Shown piece by piece: positions 1 through 8,232 of a stretch of 64,000 bases of DNA. Under the pieces are notes generated by a model. It was given only the letters and a program-made list of their open reading frames with translations. It was not told where the DNA came from and ran no database searches. A program made the translations under genes and the position numbers. The DNA is taken from the NCBI GenBank assembly GCA_021775555.1, contig JAJFHP010000057.1, positions 150,300-214,299 on the forward strand, given 5' to 3'. Every line of letters starts with the position of its first letter. Position 1 is the stretch's first letter. This stretch comes from Hyphomicrobiales bacterium (GTDB taxonomy: Bacteria > Pseudomonadota > Alphaproteobacteria > Rhizobiales > Methyloligellaceae).

Positions 1-229
1 TTGTCGTCAGGGTCGGCGAGACCCCACGCATGCGAGACCACGCACCTATACGGTTTTCAGCCGCGCCATAAGCGGGCGCGGTATCCAGGCTGGTAATGCC
101 TGCGTCCCATGCCCGGTCGAGAATAGACAGCGCCATATCGGTATCGAGCATGCTGGGAGGATTAGCAACGCCATAGGCCATGCCCAGGGTTGCGGTACCA
201 AGGGTCAGCCGTAAATTAGGGTTAGGCAT
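1..229 (-). CDS. Aldo/keto reductase, N-terminal part (runs off left edge)
   Basis: The minus strand from 229 reads M-P-N-P-N-L-R-L-T-L-G-T-A-T-L-G-M and stays open to base 1, giving about 76 residues. The early LGTATLGMAYG motif and the LDTAPAYG motif near residues 48-55 are the NADPH-pocket and catalytic Asp/Tyr region of the aldo/keto reductase superfamily. Such enzymes reduce carbonyls with NADPH in the cytoplasm; the substrate cannot be told. It is divergent from the NulO operon across a 300 bp spacer. Aldo/keto reductases often sit beside NulO or deoxysugar genes, so a role in sugar metabolism is possible but only inferred. Confidence 0.8.
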   Translation of the reverse strand, partial: MPNPNLRLTLGTATLGMAYGVANPPSMLDTDMALSILDRAWDAGITSLDTAPAYGAAENRIGAWSRMRGVSPTLTT

Positions 230-529
230 TTCAAACTATCCGGCCTCGTTTACCACACCGTTCGTCTCGTGAACATTATGCCTTGACCATACCGTTCATA
301 TCATGAACAGTATATCCTGCATTTTCCGACAGCCCAAGATCATCGTCTTGGGTGTATCGAACTTAAAGCCTATTTGATGGTTGGCGGCAACGTCACCCAA
401 ATGGCGGTAGCGTGTTTTCTCAGTTCACAACCTCAGCTGTTCAATGGCTGATATTATGAGATCATGCAGACACGTATCATTGCTATCCGCCAACCAATTT
501 GCAAAACGATTTAAGATACACGCATTACA
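230..529. promoter_or_regulatory. Divergent intergenic region, no gene seen
   Basis: These 300 bases separate the minus-strand aldo/keto reductase from the plus-strand NulO operon. I see no open frame with coding character. The left part carries two tandem 15-bp palindromes (separate entry). The right part, from about 370, is featureless to my eye and presumably holds the promoter for the operon starting at 530; no convincing -35/-10 pair was picked out. Confidence 0.5.
260..308. promoter_or_regulatory. Tandem 15-bp palindromes, probable operator pair
   Basis: Bases 294-308 are a perfect 6-3-6 palindrome (GTTCATATCATGAAC). Bases 260-274 (GTTCGTCTCGTGAAC) are the same site with one imperfect pair. 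Both are preceded by ACC, and their centres are 34 bp apart, close to three helical turns. They lie 31-79 bp upstream of the aldo/keto reductase start. Paired symmetric sites of this size are typical of dimeric repressors such as TetR or MarR types. The regulator is not in the window and its identity is unknown. Confidence 0.6.
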
Positions 530-1669
530 GTGAACTCTTCAGCATCATCAAAGTCAAAAATACCGCTCTCGGTACCGGATCTTAGAGGGCGTGAGACCCA
601 GATGCTCGCGCAATGCATTAAGGAAAACTGGGTTTCCTCTGCCGGTCCACAAGTGGAGGAGTTCGAGCGAGCAGTGGCGCTGCTGACAGGAAGGGAGAAC
701 GCAGTAGCCGTTGTCAATGGGACAGCAGCTATACAATTGTCGCTGATAGCAGCAGGTGTGGGTCCTGGCGACCATGTCATTGTCCCCGATTGGACCTTCG
801 CTGCTTCAGCCAATGCCGTAGCCCATGCTGGTGCCGTATCCCATTTTGTTGATGTGAGCGAAGATGACTGGGCGCTCGATGCTGAACTGACCCAAAAGGC
901 GTTGGAAAGTGATCAGGGTATAAAGGCCGTGATCGCGGTTGATCCGCTTGGGCATGCCGCTCACATGGACCCTTTGCGCAGCCTTTGCGAACATTACTCC
1001 ATACCCCTCATCGAGGACGCCGCTGGCGCAATCGGCGGGTCCTATCATGGTAGGCCTTGCGGCAGTCTCGGCGATCTGTCGATGTTTTCCTTCAACGGAA
1101 ACAAAACCGTCACGACAGGCGGCGGTGGAATGGTTCTGACAGACGATGATGACATGGCGGGTCTGATCCGCCACGTTGCTACCCAGGCGCGCCCGGGAAT
1201 TGACTATATTCACGACCGCATCGGCTATAATTACCGCATGACGAATATAGCCGCCGCGATTGGCCTCGCCCAACTTGAACGGCTGGACGAGATGGTAGAA
1301 TTCAAGTGCGCGATTGCATCGCGCTACGACGAAGCCTTCTCAGGCCGAAACGACATATGCCCCATGCCGCGGCCCACCCATTCCGATAGCGCATGCTGGT
1401 TGTATTCTGTCCGGCTACCGAGCGAAGCAGACGCCAAAAGCCTGGTCAATGCAATGGAGGATGGCGGCGTCGAGGCGCGGATTTTCTGGCGTTCATTGTC
1501 TTCCCAAACTCCATGGTGCGATGCGCCGAGGACCTTGAATGGAATGTCTGCCAGCCTGTCAGGAACTGTCGTGTCCCTGCCCAGTTCATCGTCTCTCGGG
1601 AAGGATGAGCAGGCCAGGGTAATCGAAGGTCTGAATAAATGGTCCGGATCCGGACTGCGAACTCAGTGA
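530..1669 (+). CDS. legC: DegT/DnrJ/EryC1 sugar aminotransferase, LegC type
   Basis: A 379-residue PLP aminotransferase starting at GTG 530. The PLP-binding lysine is about K192 in FNGNKTVTTG, and the acidic cofactor-contact motif EDAAGA is at 162-167. The N-terminal IPLSVPDL and the FNGNK form of the lysine motif match the LegC branch, which aminates a 4-keto-6-deoxy GDP-sugar with glutamate as donor, rather than the PseC branch (FHPVK), present separately at 12598. It is the first gene of the plus-strand NulO operon. Its stop overlaps the next start as GTGA. Family is certain; substrate is inferred from the legH-legI-legG neighbours. Confidence 0.85.
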   Translation: MNSSASSKSKIPLSVPDLRGRETQMLAQCIKENWVSSAGPQVEEFERAVALLTGRENAVAVVNGTAAIQLSLIAAGVGPGDHVIVPDWTFAASANAVAHAGAVSHFVDVSEDDWALDAELTQKALESDQGIKAVIAVDPLGHAAHMDPLRSLCEHYSIPLIEDAAGAIGGSYHGRPCGSLGDLSMFSFNGNKTVTTGGGGMVLTDDDDMAGLIRHVATQARPGIDYIHDRIGYNYRMTNIAAAIGLAQLERLDEMVEFKCAIASRYDEAFSGRNDICPMPRPTHSDSACWLYSVRLPSEADAKSLVNAMEDGGVEARIFWRSLSSQTPWCDAPRTLNGMSASLSGTVVSLPSSSSLGKDEQARVIEGLNKWSGSGLRTQ

Positions 1670-2292
1670 CCGAAGATAGCAAATTTGCCATTTTCGGCAC
1701 CGGCGGACATGCCACAGTCGTGATCGATCTTCTGAAATCCGCCGGGTTTAATATTCTGGGATCGATAGGTCCTGAAGAGCCGGACTTCCCCCCTTCCTTT
1801 TGCGACTATTTGGGTGGCGACGAGGTGCTGGAGACGCTTGACCCAAATACCACAAGCTTTGCCATCGGCATTGGCAGCATAGGCGATACATCATTACGCC
1901 GCCGCCTGTTTGATATGGCACGGACAAAAGGCTTCCCATTGCCTCCGATCCAACACGCAAGAGCAATTGTCGCGGGCGACGTAAATCTTAGTGATGGCGT
2001 TCAGGTCATGGCGGGGTCAGTGGTAAATCCGTTTGTGCGAATAGGCGAAAACGTCATCGTCAATACAGGCGCTATTGTCGAACACCACGCACAAATCGGA
2101 CAGGATGCCCATATCGCGCCCGGCGCCACCATCTGCGGAGAAGTCAAGATAGGGGCCCGCAGCCATATTGGCGCGGGAAGTACCGTGCTTCATGGTGTGA
2201 GCGTTGGTGAAGACGCAATGGTTGCTGCAGGATCCCTGGTCAATAGCGACGTTGGCGATAGCAAGACGGTCAAAGGGGTGCCCGCCCATTGA
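1666..2292 (+). CDS. legH: NeuD/PglD-family sugar O/N-acetyltransferase, LegH type
   Basis: About 208 residues from GTG 1666, chosen because it gives the GTGA overlap typical of this operon; an ATG at 1639 is the alternative. The N-terminus FAIFGTGGHA is the UDP-sugar-binding Rossmann-like part of PglD/NeuD proteins. The C-terminal half is a left-handed beta helix of hexapeptide repeats (for example APGATICGEV, IGARSHIGAGSTV) with the basic-histidine region EHHAQIG. Family members N-acetylate the 4-amino group using acetyl-CoA. Between legC and legI, it most likely acetylates the LegC product. Confidence 0.82.
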   Translation: MTEDSKFAIFGTGGHATVVIDLLKSAGFNILGSIGPEEPDFPPSFCDYLGGDEVLETLDPNTTSFAIGIGSIGDTSLRRRLFDMARTKGFPLPPIQHARAIVAGDVNLSDGVQVMAGSVVNPFVRIGENVIVNTGAIVEHHAQIGQDAHIAPGATICGEVKIGARSHIGAGSTVLHGVSVGEDAMVAAGSLVNSDVGDSKTVKGVPAH

Positions 2293-3311
2293 CCTCCTCC
2301 GTGTGTATCATCGCTGAAGCGGGTGTGAACCACAATGGTAGTTTAGGCCGAGCCCTCGAAATGGTGGCATCGGCAGCGAATGCAGGCGCTGACTATGTAA
2401 AGTTCCAGGCTTTCAAGGCTGAAGAGCTCGCGGCCGCAGGTGCGCCGACGGCGGGCTATCAGGCAGACAACACCGGTAAAACCGATCAGATTTCATTGTT
2501 GAAGGGTCTGGAGCTGGAACGCGAAGAATTTGCAGCGATTGGCGATTGCTGTCGCTCAAACGCCATAGGCTTCATGGTGTCTGCATTCGATACAGATTAC
2601 ATCGACGATTTTGTTTTAATGGGCCAGGATAGAATAAAAATTCCATCTGGCGAGATTACCAACAGGCCAATGCTCGAAGACGTGGCCAATTTTGGTCTGC
2701 CAGTTTTGCTCTCAACGGGAATGTCAACTCTGCAGGAGGTGGAGGACGCAGTAACCGCACTGAACACATCCGGGGCAAAGGATATCACATTGCTGCACTG
2801 CACCTCCCTTTATCCAGCGCCCATGGACACGCTGAATCTGCTAGCAATCAAAACTATGGCGGAGCATTTCAGCCTGTCAGTGGGTTTTTCCGACCACAGT
2901 CTCGGTGGTCATGCGACCATTGCGGCTGTGGCCTTGGGAGCAACGGTCATAGAAAAGCATTTCACCTTGAACCGTACACTACCCGGGCCAGACCATCGCG
3001 CTTCTGTGGAGCCAGATGAACTGGCGGAAATGATCACTCATATACGTGACATATCCGTCGCCCTGGGTGATGGAGAAAAAAGGCCCATGCCAGGCGAATT
3101 GGAAACATCACAAAAAGTGAGGCGCAGCTGGCATGCATCTCGGGATCTGGCTGCGGGCACGGTTTTGACCGATGAGGACATGGTCCTGAAGCGCCCTGCA
3201 GATGGGATAACCCCCGCGGTTTCTCTTGTTGGTAGAAGATTGCTCCAGTCAGTTGTTGTGGAAGAGCCCATTCGGGAGGTGGATATCGACGCTGCTGATT
3301 CCTGCGCATGA
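2289..3311 (+). CDS. legI: N-acetylneuraminate/legionaminate synthase (NeuB family)
   Basis: A 340-residue NeuB-type enzyme that condenses a 6-carbon N-acetylated sugar with phosphoenolpyruvate to give a nine-carbon NulO. The start is TTG 2289 in a TTGA overlap; the protein then runs straight into the canonical IIAEAGVNHNGSL motif. The TIM barrel covers about 1-245 with KIPSGE, LLHCTSLYPAP and GFSDHSLG motifs, and EKHFTL near the barrel end. A C-terminal SAF/antifreeze-like domain (about 280-340) includes the conserved RRS/RASRDL region. EAGVNHNG rather than EMSGNHN points to the LegI/NeuB side, not PseI. It is the only intact synthase in the window. Confidence 0.9.
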   Translation: MTSSVCIIAEAGVNHNGSLGRALEMVASAANAGADYVKFQAFKAEELAAAGAPTAGYQADNTGKTDQISLLKGLELEREEFAAIGDCCRSNAIGFMVSAFDTDYIDDFVLMGQDRIKIPSGEITNRPMLEDVANFGLPVLLSTGMSTLQEVEDAVTALNTSGAKDITLLHCTSLYPAPMDTLNLLAIKTMAEHFSLSVGFSDHSLGGHATIAAVALGATVIEKHFTLNRTLPGPDHRASVEPDELAEMITHIRDISVALGDGEKRPMPGELETSQKVRRSWHASRDLAAGTVLTDEDMVLKRPADGITPAVSLVGRRLLQSVVVEEPIREVDIDAADSCA

Positions 3312-4486
3312 TCAATAGGTGTTTCCAGATTGCCGTTGTTTCGGGGACACGGGCTGACTATGGATTGTTGAACCCGGTAATCAAACGCATCGACGAGGCT
3401 CCTGACCTCGAGCTGCAACTCATACTCTCTGCCATGCATTTATCTCCGGAGTTTGGATATACGGCTCAAGATGCAGAGGCTGACGGCTTCGAAATTGCTG
3501 CTCGTGTAGAGATGTTGTTGTCGAGCGACACGCCCGTTGGAGTTGCCAAATCAACAGGGCTCGGGATAATTGGTTTCGCCGATGCCTTTGAGGGGCTCAA
3601 ACCGGACATTGTTGTTTGTCTGGGTGATCGTTCTGAACTCTTGGCGGCGGCAACTGCTGCGATGATGCATCGACTGCCGATTGCTCATATCCATGGCGGT
3701 GAAGCTACAGAAGCCGCGATTGATGAAGCTATTAGGCACTCAGTTACCAAGATGTCTTTTCTGCATTTCACATCAACGGACCCGTATCGTCAGCGTGTTA
3801 TTCAGTTGGGTGAAAGCCCCGACCGGGTTTTCAATGTCGGGGCGCTGTCTGTGGAAAATGCACAGACCATCCCCCTCATGGACCTTTCGGAATTTGAGAG
3901 CAGCCTAGATATAGTGGTAGAACGACCATTTTTCATGGTGTCTTTTCATCCGGTGACTCTGGAGGGTGAACAAAGCAAGCCGCAGGTTGAAGCACTAATC
4001 AGAGCGATCAGTGAATGGCCCGACGCGACCTGCGTTGTCACATTTCCAAATGCTGATATTGAGAACAGCGCGATCAGCAGGAAAATGCGAAAGTTCTGTG
4101 CTGAAAAGCCGTCGCATCGCCGGTTTGTGGCATCCCTTGGCCAACAGCGCTACATGAGCGGTATGGCGCTGGCCGACATTGTGATTGGGAATTCCTCGAG
4201 CGGGTTGTTGGAGGCGCCATTGTTTGGAACACCCACAGTTGACATTGGCGATCGGCAACGGGGGAGGGTACGACCTCCATCGGTTGTTCACTGTGGGGCT
4301 GACTATGAAGCTATCTTGGAGGCGATGCGTCGGGCACTTGAACCGGAGATGCAGAAGGTGGCGGCACGACGGGATCATCCCTACGGTGATGGACAAACAT
4401 CACAAAGGATTGTGGAGGAGATCCGTAGTGCGCTGGTACATGGGATTAATCTCAAAAAATCATTCCACACCTTAGAAAAACACTGA
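3308..4486 (+). CDS. legG: Hydrolysing NDP-GlcNAc-type 2-epimerase, NeuC/LegG
   Basis: A 392-residue member of the NeuC/WecB epimerase fold starting at ATG 3308 (ATGA overlap with legI). Motifs include SGTRADYG near the start, GDRSELLAAATAA, HIHGGE and NSSSGLLEAP, all typical of hydrolysing 2-epimerases that release the nucleotide and invert C2. In the legionaminic route the product is 2,4-diacetamido-2,4,6-trideoxy-mannose, the substrate of LegI. Directly downstream of legI, as in many NulO loci. The product assignment rests on gene context. Confidence 0.88.
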   Translation: MINRCFQIAVVSGTRADYGLLNPVIKRIDEAPDLELQLILSAMHLSPEFGYTAQDAEADGFEIAARVEMLLSSDTPVGVAKSTGLGIIGFADAFEGLKPDIVVCLGDRSELLAAATAAMMHRLPIAHIHGGEATEAAIDEAIRHSVTKMSFLHFTSTDPYRQRVIQLGESPDRVFNVGALSVENAQTIPLMDLSEFESSLDIVVERPFFMVSFHPVTLEGEQSKPQVEALIRAISEWPDATCVVTFPNADIENSAISRKMRKFCAEKPSHRRFVASLGQQRYMSGMALADIVIGNSSSGLLEAPLFGTPTVDIGDRQRGRVRPPSVVHCGADYEAILEAMRRALEPEMQKVAARRDHPYGDGQTSQRIVEEIRSALVHGINLKKSFHTLEKH

Positions 4487-4600
4487 TGAGACATTTCGGG
4501 CTAGGAGTTCATACTGACAGCAAAATCACCTGTTTATAGATGGCTACTGATACAAGGTTTCATACCCATTCGAGTGAAATTGTGCTGGAAGGAGGTAGTG

Positions 4601-5413
4601 ATGTCATCCCTTGACTCAACAATGCCCGTGGATGACCGGCATTTGGTCACCTATTCCTCTCTGATGGAAGACCTTGATCGTGCGGGAATCAAGAAAGGTG
4701 ATGTCGTATTAGTTCATACATCTCTCAGCGCCTTGGGCTTCGTTGTTGGTGCTGCGCGCACCGTAATTGAGGCTGTTTTAGAGTCTGTGGGGCATACCGG
4801 AACGGTAATGATGCCAACCTATTCCGGAGAGTTATCAAATCCAGCCGAATGGCGCTACCCGCCAGTGCGTAAGGAATGGATCAAAACTATACGGACGGAA
4901 ATGCAAGCTTATGATCCGCTCAAGACCCCGACGCGCGGGATGGGGGCTGTTGCTGAGTTGTTTCGCCATTGGCCAGGAGCAATACGAAGTTCCCACCCGC
5001 AGTCATCCTTCACGGCAATTGGAGCACAGGCTGAGTTTCTTGTCGGCGATCATCCACTCGATATCAGGTTCGGTCTCTCATCGCCGCTTGGGAAGTTGCG
5101 TGAAATCGACGGCACCTCTCTGTTGCTCGGCGCGCCGCCGCAGACCTGCTCCCTATATTACCTTAGCCAACACGAACTCGAAGATAAGCTGGAAGTGCGG
5201 AAATCAACTCCCATGATGATTGATGGCGTTAAAAAATGGGTTGACTACCGGGACATCGAATATCCCAATCATTGGTTCAATGATGTGACACGCTATCTTG
5301 TCGATGCCGGGATCGTCAAAAAGACGTTGCTGGGGGCAGCCGACTGCTACCTCCTGCCGGCCCGCAAGACCATTGCCAGTGTCGTCGACTGGCGGCGCAA
5401 ACAGGGTGTTTAG
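4601..5413 (+). CDS. AAC(3)-fold N-acetyltransferase, probably sugar-modifying
   Basis: About 270 residues from ATG 4601, chosen because a strong Shine-Dalgarno (AAGGAGG) ends 5 bases upstream; an in-frame upstream start at 4574 lacks this. The sequence shows the aminoglycoside 3-N-acetyltransferase/YokD fold: VLVHTSLSALGFV near residue 33, MMPTYSGE, the RGMGAVAE segment, SSHPQSSFTAIGA and LLLGAPPQTCS...HELE. The family uses acetyl-CoA to acetylate amino groups. Inside a NulO operon, the natural acceptor is more likely an amino sugar than an antibiotic; that is inference. It lies after an 87-114 bp gap and is less tightly coupled than its neighbours. Confidence 0.75.
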   Translation: MSSLDSTMPVDDRHLVTYSSLMEDLDRAGIKKGDVVLVHTSLSALGFVVGAARTVIEAVLESVGHTGTVMMPTYSGELSNPAEWRYPPVRKEWIKTIRTEMQAYDPLKTPTRGMGAVAELFRHWPGAIRSSHPQSSFTAIGAQAEFLVGDHPLDIRFGLSSPLGKLREIDGTSLLLGAPPQTCSLYYLSQHELEDKLEVRKSTPMMIDGVKKWVDYRDIEYPNHWFNDVTRYLVDAGIVKKTLLGAADCYLLPARKTIASVVDWRRKQGV

Positions 5414-5670
5414 ATGAGAATGGACGCACGGCTCACCAATTCTTTTGCTGTAAGACCACAGATGACGCCGGTCAGGAAGTCCACAAACGCCACATTTTGT
5501 GAGAAGAAGTCGTAGCACTTGTGCGCCGTCGCGATGAGGAAAAAAGTGGAAATATTTCCAGGAAATTTTTGAAATCACCAACAGCTTCTGTTTCCCCCAT
5601 TTTTGGAAGAAAACCAATGAGCTATGGCGGTTACAGCACAAGGTAAAGAACCTGTCGTCCGACTAGAACT
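5414..5670. other. Intergenic stretch, no supported gene
   Basis: 257 bases between the AAC(3)-fold gene and the cytidylyltransferase. Short open frames exist (for example 34 codons from ATG 5414 directly after the stop), but none shows a recognisable motif. The middle is A-rich and could hold a promoter or the remains of a lost gene. No convincing terminator hairpin was seen. Confidence 0.4.
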
Positions 5671-6396
5671 ATGCCCAGCCCTGACATTCTCATTATAGTG
5701 CCCGCTCGTGGAGGCTCCAAAAGATTGCCTGGCAAGAATTTGAACTGTCTCGCCGGGAAAACGCTTCTGCAGCATACTGCTGATGCCGTTGTATCAGCAG
5801 GCTTGAATGCGCCGGTGCTGTTGAGCACGGATGATGATTTTATGGCTGAGGAGGGCGAGCGTCTTGGGTGGCTCGTACCCTTCAGGCGACCCGCTGAGTT
5901 GTCAACGGACTTAGCCCCTATGATTGGTGTCGTGTTGCATGCTCTGGACTGGTACCGCGATACCAATGGTGATGATCCCGACAGCGTCATGTTGTTGCAA
6001 CCGACATCTCCGTTGCGGGGAAGCGCATGTTTGACCGAGGCGACGCAACTGCTGAGAACACATGATGCCATCGATGGCGTAATAGGCATGCAAGCGCTTA
6101 ACTTGCCGCTTTCGAAACTCTTTCATGCCGGTCCCGACGGGGTGGCCGTGCCCGTCTCGGACGATGATCGTCGACCCGTTTATGTTCCCAACGGGGCGCT
6201 GTATCTGGGTCGCGTAAAGGCAATCCGTAAAGAGCGTACGCTTTACATGAGCAGGATTCTGCCATTTGTCTTCGATGCCGCTAGGTCAATCGATATAGAC
6301 ACACAGGCTGACTGGTCGCTTGCAGCTGCTTTGCTGGCAGCTGGCTTGCCACCTGATCAGACTGATTTTTCTCCGGTGCCTACACAAGAAGAGTAG
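5671..6396 (+). CDS. legF: CMP-NulO cytidylyltransferase (NeuA/LegF/PseF family)
   Basis: A 241-residue cytidylyltransferase that activates a nonulosonic acid with CTP to the CMP-sugar. The N-terminal PARGGSKRLPGKN (about residues 11-23) is the CTP-binding loop, QPTSPLR (about 110-116) is the second family motif, and a C-terminal DIDTQADW segment supplies the metal-binding aspartates. Length fits the NeuA catalytic domain with no extra esterase domain. Its place after legC-legH-legI-legG suggests legionaminic acid as substrate, but PseF-type activity cannot be excluded, and a second, SpsF-type cytidylyltransferase domain is at 25495. Confidence 0.88.
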   Translation: MPSPDILIIVPARGGSKRLPGKNLNCLAGKTLLQHTADAVVSAGLNAPVLLSTDDDFMAEEGERLGWLVPFRRPAELSTDLAPMIGVVLHALDWYRDTNGDDPDSVMLLQPTSPLRGSACLTEATQLLRTHDAIDGVIGMQALNLPLSKLFHAGPDGVAVPVSDDDRRPVYVPNGALYLGRVKAIRKERTLYMSRILPFVFDAARSIDIDTQADWSLAAALLAAGLPPDQTDFSPVPTQEE

Positions 6397-6441
6397 GGTC
6401 CATAATTTCCAAGCATGTTCACATAAAAGTTGTGCGAAATC

Positions 6442-7926
6442 ATGGTAATTGATCGCATTCTACTGACCGCTCATTCCCAGTTCCGGGGCCTCCAGATGGG
6501 ACTGGCAAAGCGTCTCAAGGCGGAGCATGGCTCGCGGATCTACATCTATTGCGCCACTGAACAGGAGAAGACTCACTGGGAAAAGGGCGGTGATGTTTTC
6601 GCCGAAGTGCTGGTGAGCAGAACACTCTACGATACGGCGCGCCAGCCCGTGACAGATCCTGGTGACCTGCTGAAACGGGCGCGTAAATACGAAACGGAGT
6701 TGGGCACAACAATTAATGAACTGGCCATTACCGACCGGCATCTTGGTCGAGGCTATGCACTTGGCGGATTTCATCATCCGCGTTCACAGATATCCGAGCG
6801 CACCAGCTATCACCAGATGGTTGCAGCCTTTGTCAGCGAAATTGAATACTGGGCCAAGGAATTTGACGAGAAATCACCAACACTGGTTCTCGGCTATAGC
6901 AAGGTGCAGGCTCTTACGGCCCGTCAGCGCGCTGTGCCATACAGGCTGCTGGCCGGTTCTAGGTACAAGACCTTTTATCAATGGTCCGATAATGAATATC
7001 TTGAGAACCCCCGCGTCAAAGAAGAGTTCGACCGTATTGAAGGCACGGAAACCGATGAAATAACCGTCATCAAGGAGCCTTACCAAGCACATATGGATAT
7101 ACGCGCCAATTTTATCAATGAGGTGCGCCTCCTGCCAATTCTGAAATACAGCCTTCGTACCATTCTGCAATTTTACTATTGGAAACTTCGCAGATACGAG
7201 AAGGCCCGGGGTTATTTTCTTTCAGACCGGCTCCGTTATCCGTGGAGCAGGCGTTCAGATACTCTAAAACTTAGCGGGAAGATGACCAGGACACTTTCCT
7301 CTCTGGAGGGTCAGCCCTTCGTGTACTACCCGCTTCATACGGAACCCGAGATGGCACTCCAGTGCCTGTCGCCTGAATACTTTTATCAATTGTCCTGCAT
7401 TGCTGCTTTGTCACGCGATCTGCCCGCAGGTGTACTTCTCGCCGTAAAGGAAACATTCCAGGCGACCGGGCGCAGGCCGCGCGACTTTTATGAGCAGATC
7501 TTGGAATTCAAGAATGTCGTGATGCTCGAGATGATGGAGTTTGGCCCGAATGTGATCAGGGCTTGCGATGCGGTAGCCACTATTACAGGAACGGCAGGTT
7601 TTGAAGCCTCGGTCATGGGTAAGCCGGTTATCGCCTTCGGCCAGCACAATCTCTATAATTTTCTCGACTCAGTATCGGTCGTGACGGAAGAGTCTCAGCT
7701 GAAGGGTTATCTTGCCAAGGTGCTTGCTGGTGATTTTGACCAGGCCAAAGCAGTCCGGGATGGCAATCGCTATCTAAATGCGGTGGTGCAATGCTCATTC
7801 GATCTGCAAGGTTATGATATCACTGCACCGGATCGTATTACTGATGAGCTCAATGAAACTCTTTATCGTGCTCTCTTTGCATCGCTTCCGGAAATCGATG
7901 CCGATGCGAAACAGGTGCAACTTTGA
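6442..7926 (+). CDS. Capsule-polysaccharide-type glycosyltransferase (KpsC/KpsS-like)
   Basis: About 494 residues from ATG 6442 (an in-frame TTG at 6430 is possible). The C-terminal half shows YYPLHTEPEM near residue 295, LAVKETFQATGRRP, and TITGTAGFEASVMGKPVIAFG near residue 383. These are the recurrent motifs of capsule synthesis proteins related to KpsC/KpsS, GT-B enzymes that transfer acidic sugars from CMP donors. Between the cytidylyltransferase and ptmE, a role as NulO transferase using the CMP-sugar is attractive but inferred. No membrane segments. The stop overlaps the remnant frame at 7923 as TTGA. Confidence 0.65.
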   Translation: MVIDRILLTAHSQFRGLQMGLAKRLKAEHGSRIYIYCATEQEKTHWEKGGDVFAEVLVSRTLYDTARQPVTDPGDLLKRARKYETELGTTINELAITDRHLGRGYALGGFHHPRSQISERTSYHQMVAAFVSEIEYWAKEFDEKSPTLVLGYSKVQALTARQRAVPYRLLAGSRYKTFYQWSDNEYLENPRVKEEFDRIEGTETDEITVIKEPYQAHMDIRANFINEVRLLPILKYSLRTILQFYYWKLRRYEKARGYFLSDRLRYPWSRRSDTLKLSGKMTRTLSSLEGQPFVYYPLHTEPEMALQCLSPEYFYQLSCIAALSRDLPAGVLLAVKETFQATGRRPRDFYEQILEFKNVVMLEMMEFGPNVIRACDAVATITGTAGFEASVMGKPVIAFGQHNLYNFLDSVSVVTEESQLKGYLAKVLAGDFDQAKAVRDGNRYLNAVVQCSFDLQGYDITAPDRITDELNETLYRALFASLPEIDADAKQVQL

Positions 7927-8206
7927 CGAGGTGCCAGCGTTTGCCACCCGACCAGAAAGATCCTGATCCCATTCTTCAATTCGATGACCCCGATTTGTGT
8001 AATCGGCCTCGCTTTCGGCAGAAGTTGCTTGAGTCACTGGGGTAAGAGATTTTTGACAAATGTTCAACCGAGCTGGTTGCAGAGATATTCGAGGGAACGG
8101 ACACGCCTGACTATGCAACTTTGTGAACGCTGTGGACCAACGGATCAAGTCCGGAAATCTGCCCCCGGACGACCATGACAGATTGACAGAAATTTTAGAT
8201 GACTGA
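7923..8206 (+). pseudogene. Degenerate coding remnant of unknown family
   Basis: From TTG 7923 (TTGA overlap with the previous stop) the frame reads about 40 residues with coding-like content (FDDPDLCNRPRF, RQKLLESLG) to TAA 8043-8045. It continues in the same frame after the stop (EIFDKCSTELVAEIFEG) to TGA 8124. A plausible continuation lies one frame over from GTG 8123 (QRIKSGNLPPDDHDRL) to TGA 8204. One in-frame stop plus one frameshift suggests a decayed gene of about 95 codons. I do not recognise the family. CxxL and CNxP near the start could be broken CxxC/CNxC zinc pairs like those opening sugar amidotransferases, but this is speculative. Confidence 0.4.
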
Positions 8207-8232
8207 ACTGTTATTCATGAGAATAACAGTTC
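8205..8232. repeat. Perfect 12-bp inverted repeat with 4-base loop
   Basis: GAACTGTTATTC (8205-8216), loop ATGA, then its exact reverse complement (8221-8232). The hairpin starts at the stop codon of the first remnant and overlaps the beginning of the second. No T-run follows, so it is not a classical intrinsic terminator. It may be a relic of the recombination that degraded this region, a protein-binding palindrome, or a weak attenuator. Confidence 0.7.

Noticed and set aside
4601..5413. Aminoglycoside-resistance gene
   Set aside because: The fold matches AAC(3), but there is no mobile element or resistance context, and the gene is inside a sugar pathway. Called as a likely sugar acetyltransferase instead.
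5414..5518. 34-codon frame immediately after the AAC(3)-fold gene
   Set aside because: It starts directly after the stop, but has no ribosome site of its own and no motif; treated as spacer.
8205..8232. Intrinsic terminator
   Set aside because: The 12-bp stem is perfect, but no T-run follows and the stem is AT-rich in part. Recorded only as an inverted repeat.
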